64,000 bases of DNA from Bacillus sp. FJAT-29814 (lineage in GTDB: Bacteria; Bacillota; Bacilli; Bacillales; Cytobacillaceae): positions 102,693 to 166,692 of the forward strand of contig NZ_LMTJ01000007.1 of NCBI RefSeq assembly GCF_001510715.1. Direction: 5' to 3'. Shown here piece by piece: positions 61,571 to 64,000 of this stretch. A model generated the notes under the pieces. The model was not told the origin of the DNA. It searched no databases and saw only the letters and a program-made list of their open reading frames with translations. The first letter of the stretch is position 1; each line of letters starts with the position of its first letter. The position numbers were made by a program, and so were the translations under genes.

Positions 61571-61871
61571 GCCAAACCCCCTCCAAGTTGTCCTTTTTCT
61601 TATATAGAAACCGCCAAGATGTTGGAACTTGCTGATTTTTGACCATATTTAGAATAAACAAATAATTGACAACTATTATTATAGTACATTTCATTTAGGA
61701 AATAGTAAATATTATTTTGAAATTTTAAATTATATATCGAGCAATTCTTAGCTTTTTTGAAAAAACAAAGGAAGCTACTAATTAATAAATCCCATACGAA
61801 AAGGCTGCTCCCTGTTAAGGAAGCAGCCTGCTATTCTATAATATCTATTTCAAAAAATTACTATTCCCTGT
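61571..61871. other. AT-rich intergenic region
   Basis: Contains a TATAAT-type box for glnQ on the minus strand (61678-61683) with a poor -35, and the terminator of the TerD gene at about 61801-61830 (AGGCTGCT pairs with AGCAGCCT). No gene. Confidence 0.5.
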
Positions 61872-63116
61872 CTACTTATAATCATTTACTGGTCCTTTAT
61901 CCATGATCACTTCTACCATATTTGAAGGCCCCATCTTAAGTTTGGGCCTGCGCTCTGAGTTGCGCTTACTATAAAGCTCAAATGGGCTTATGATCACGCC
62001 ATCTGGCGTATTATGAAGGATTCCGGGCACACAGGTGTAAATGGTATCATTATTATTTGCATTGTTGGAGGATATCGTAACGGAGGTTCCTCTATGGTTA
62101 TCGATACTCATCGACACCTTGTATCTGTAGAATGAGCCTGTTCCATTTGACTGGGCCGAATAAACGACAGGGACCACTGCGAGAATATCGTTATTTAACC
62201 TTAATTTAATGACTTCCGTCTTAATCGGTCCATCGTTTCGCCCAACATCCCCCATATGTTCCACTGCACCATTGCCAAACTGTCTCAGGGAAGGCGTTCC
62301 CTGCGCCCCAAACATCGCTACATCTACCTGCCTGCCGTCCTTTGTATAGACTAAAGCATATATATCGTAATCTGTCCCTGTCTTCCAAGATACGGTTGCC
62401 GTAATTTCTGGTGTTTTTTCAATTAAAACTGGCTTTTGACCCTTGTCGAGACTTATATTACCTTTTACTTTTTCAAGGCTGATCGTCGACACGACCGTTT
62501 GGTTGCTATTATTTTCAGGTACTGTTACGGCCTTAATAGGTTCTTTTGGTACTTGTGCAATCGTTTTGGGTTCAGGAGGACTTATTTGCTCCTCAGACTC
62601 AACCTCTACACCATAATTTCTACATAAACCTTCAAGGCCAGAATCAAATCCACGCCATACTGATCTTGCCTTTGTTTGGCCATTCCTAACATATAATTCT
62701 AATACGACGATTCCATTTTCCTTTGCGAAACTAGATGGGGTTAATTGGATGCTATTGTTATCAGTAAAGATCTCTGCCTTTAAATTCTTTACATTTGAAA
62801 AACCCGTGCCATTATCCTCCGTAAGCGTAATCGCTATTTTAGTAATACCTTGAGGAACTTTACTCATGTCAAACTCAAGTTTATGTACTTTTGTATCCCC
62901 CAAATTCACAGGCGGTATAAGGGTTGCCACTCCAGAAGAGCTCGTTGGTTGATTATAAAAGATAATTCCGCTATCTCCTTGTACCTTATCCGCATCAGTT
63001 AAAAGGAAAGCTGTTAGGGAAATATCGATCGTATTAGAAATTTCATAGCTAACAGCCACATGACCTTTAGGAGAATGTAAAACCGTGTTTGCTCCCATTT
63101 GAAGCAATTGATTCAT
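61872..63116 (-). CDS. double TerD-domain protein
   Basis: 414 residues with two TerD-like calcium-binding beta-sandwich domains: about 1-170 (TVLHSPKGHVAVSYEIS, LTAFLLTDADKVQGDSGIIFYNQ) and about 210-410 (EKVKGNISLDKGQKPVL, WKTGTDYDIYALVYTKDGRQVDVAMFG). The Asp-rich loops fit calcium sites. TerD proteins belong to tellurite/stress systems, but no TerC, TerB or YceG partner is here. A Pro/Glu linker joins the domains. No signal peptide. Confidence 0.85.
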   Translation of the reverse strand: MNQLLQMGANTVLHSPKGHVAVSYEISNTIDISLTAFLLTDADKVQGDSGIIFYNQPTSSSGVATLIPPVNLGDTKVHKLEFDMSKVPQGITKIAITLTEDNGTGFSNVKNLKAEIFTDNNSIQLTPSSFAKENGIVVLELYVRNGQTKARSVWRGFDSGLEGLCRNYGVEVESEEQISPPEPKTIAQVPKEPIKAVTVPENNSNQTVVSTISLEKVKGNISLDKGQKPVLIEKTPEITATVSWKTGTDYDIYALVYTKDGRQVDVAMFGAQGTPSLRQFGNGAVEHMGDVGRNDGPIKTEVIKLRLNNDILAVVPVVYSAQSNGTGSFYRYKVSMSIDNHRGTSVTISSNNANNNDTIYTCVPGILHNTPDGVIISPFELYSKRNSERRPKLKMGPSNMVEVIMDKGPVNDYK

Positions 63117-63288
63117 CTAAACCATTCCTTCCTTATCTATGCACTGATTTTATAATAACGTTTACTTACAAAAAAAATGAAAAATTGCACGCACCGATTT
63201 AAGTGAGCAAATATATTTTTAGCAGCATAGTGAGGACAATCCTTATAACAACAACAGGGTATTGACGAATATTGGACTATCACGAAAG

Positions 63289-63481
63289 TAAAATAAGCGG
63301 AGTTTTCCGGTTATTTGCTGAATGGAGTCGTTTCCAGGGATAAATAAGGGGAGATTTCCGGTTAATTCAAAGAACCCCCCCTTTTTTTCACTTCTTTCGA
63401 GTCAATAGGCGGAAATCTCCGACTATTAAAGCTATTTTTTTACTTTATTTACCGATTAAAAGGATTTTTCCGACTATTTAT
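63289..63481 (+). repeat. four-hairpin intergenic element, copy 5
   Basis: Units at about 63291, 63343, 63402 and 63454, the same spacing as copies 1 and 3. Its last unit overlaps the 3' end of the DUF559-type gene and supplies that gene's TAG stop on the minus strand. Between 63117 and 63288 no gene is seen. Confidence 0.85.
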
Positions 63482-64000
63482 TAGGTTGAGTGATTTGGTG
63501 CTTCACTTGATTCCCCAACTGATAGGTTCGGACTCTCTTAATCCCAGATGCGGGAATCAACATCTTTTTATCGACTAATTGAGATAGTACTTTTTTTACC
63601 GTCTTGTCACTTAGCTCTAAATACTTCCCTACTTCTTTAGGGGATATGGCTTCTCCCTTTCGAATCGTTAGCCGAATCACTTCCTTTTCGAAAAAGGACA
63701 AAGATGTCTGGTCCATTTCATCACCCAGCCACTGGCCAATCACTTGTTGCACAATCTGTTGACATCGACGAGGTTTCTCCTTCACTTGGTCATATGAAAA
63801 GCGGATCACGGTCCATCCATCAATCACCAGCTGATTTTGCCGTTCCAGGTTGTCGGAAAATTGCCATCTGCTTATGTTCTTTAGGTGAGGGCCATACCCG
63901 TCGACTTCAAAGCAAATCCGGATGGCCGGACGAATATAAGCAAAATCCAAATACCTTTTGCCATCCTTGAAATCATCGACTTCATATTCTGGATGAAGAT
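63474..64000 (-). CDS. DUF559 endonuclease-like protein, 5' end beyond window
   Basis: The frame stays open to the right edge (..LHPEYEVDDFKDGKRYLDFAYIRP), so at least 175 residues are coded and the start lies outside. The first part is PD-(D/E)XK-like: YLDFAY supplies the Asp, and ICFEVDGYGPH the E-x-D/K-like strand, then LERQNQLVIDGWTVIRFSYDQV, as in DUF559/Vsr-type domains. The C-terminal 80 residues form a winged helix (ISPKEVGKYLELSDKTVKKVLSQL). Possibly a DNA repair or transfer-linked nuclease. Confidence 0.8.
   Translation of the reverse strand, partial: LHPEYEVDDFKDGKRYLDFAYIRPAIRICFEVDGYGPHLKNISRWQFSDNLERQNQLVIDGWTVIRFSYDQVKEKPRRCQQIVQQVIGQWLGDEMDQTSLSFFEKEVIRLTIRKGEAISPKEVGKYLELSDKTVKKVLSQLVDKKMLIPASGIKRVRTYQLGNQVKHQITQPNK

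Overview
The window reads as a piece of a Bacillaceae chromosome, most like Neobacillus, Mesobacillus or Priestia-type bacilli. The basis is AGGAGG ribosome sites, frequent TTG and GTG starts, YjcZ-type small sporulation peptides, OpuC/OpcR, GlnQHMP, CatD-like DoxX proteins and a CcpA-type cre box. Genus is inference. No rRNA, tRNA, transposase, phage gene or CRISPR array was seen. Both end genes run off the window.

Layout. 0-3.3 kb: partial SDR oxidoreductase, phosphatidylserine synthase plus DedA, a DUF1259 protein, and three tiny genes (two YjcZ peptides and an Ile-Glu/Arg repeat peptide). 3.4-9.2 kb: M48 protease, first DoxX, YhgE exporter with its TetR regulator. 9.3-12.8 kb: membrane protein, histidine kinase and NarL-type regulator behind a terminator-like leader hairpin. 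13-18 kb: DoxX copies, YbjQ-family protein, Excalibur protein, two LysE-superfamily transporters. 18-21.4 kb: SsuABC-type sulfonate uptake and a DsbA-like protein. 21.6-26.7 kb: five secreted proteins of unknown role, three of them a paralogous coiled-coil operon. 26.8-34.7 kb: a PrpR-N regulator facing a dehydrogenase, TRAP transporter, four-carbon acid sugar kinase and class II aldolase. 34.8-43 kb: DoxX copies, GH84 glycosidase, DUF3231 protein, CocE-type hydrolase. 43-47.5 kb: opuCABCD osmoprotectant importer and its divergent GbsR/OpcR-type repressor. 48-52.4 kb: membrane protein, small sigma factor, mannose-6-phosphate isomerase, ROK fructokinase. 52.6-58.2 kb: STAND regulator facing a choice-of-anchor-L secreted protein, and an M14 peptidase. 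58.6-64 kb: glnQHMP, double-TerD protein, DUF559 endonuclease-like protein.

The oddest feature is repetition between ordinary genes. A roughly 690-700 bp cassette (promoter region, doxX-like gene, terminator) occurs six times, always on the minus strand, with two decayed remnants and one older paralog. A roughly 190 bp element of four small hairpins with fixed unit spacing occurs three times in full and twice as variants. There are also 21-bp and 48-bp intergenic tandem repeats and two reused terminator families. The best candidates for new biology are the DoxX cassette family, the four-hairpin element, the coiled-coil secreted operon, and the STAND regulator/secreted protein pair with three 11-bp-spaced direct repeats between them.
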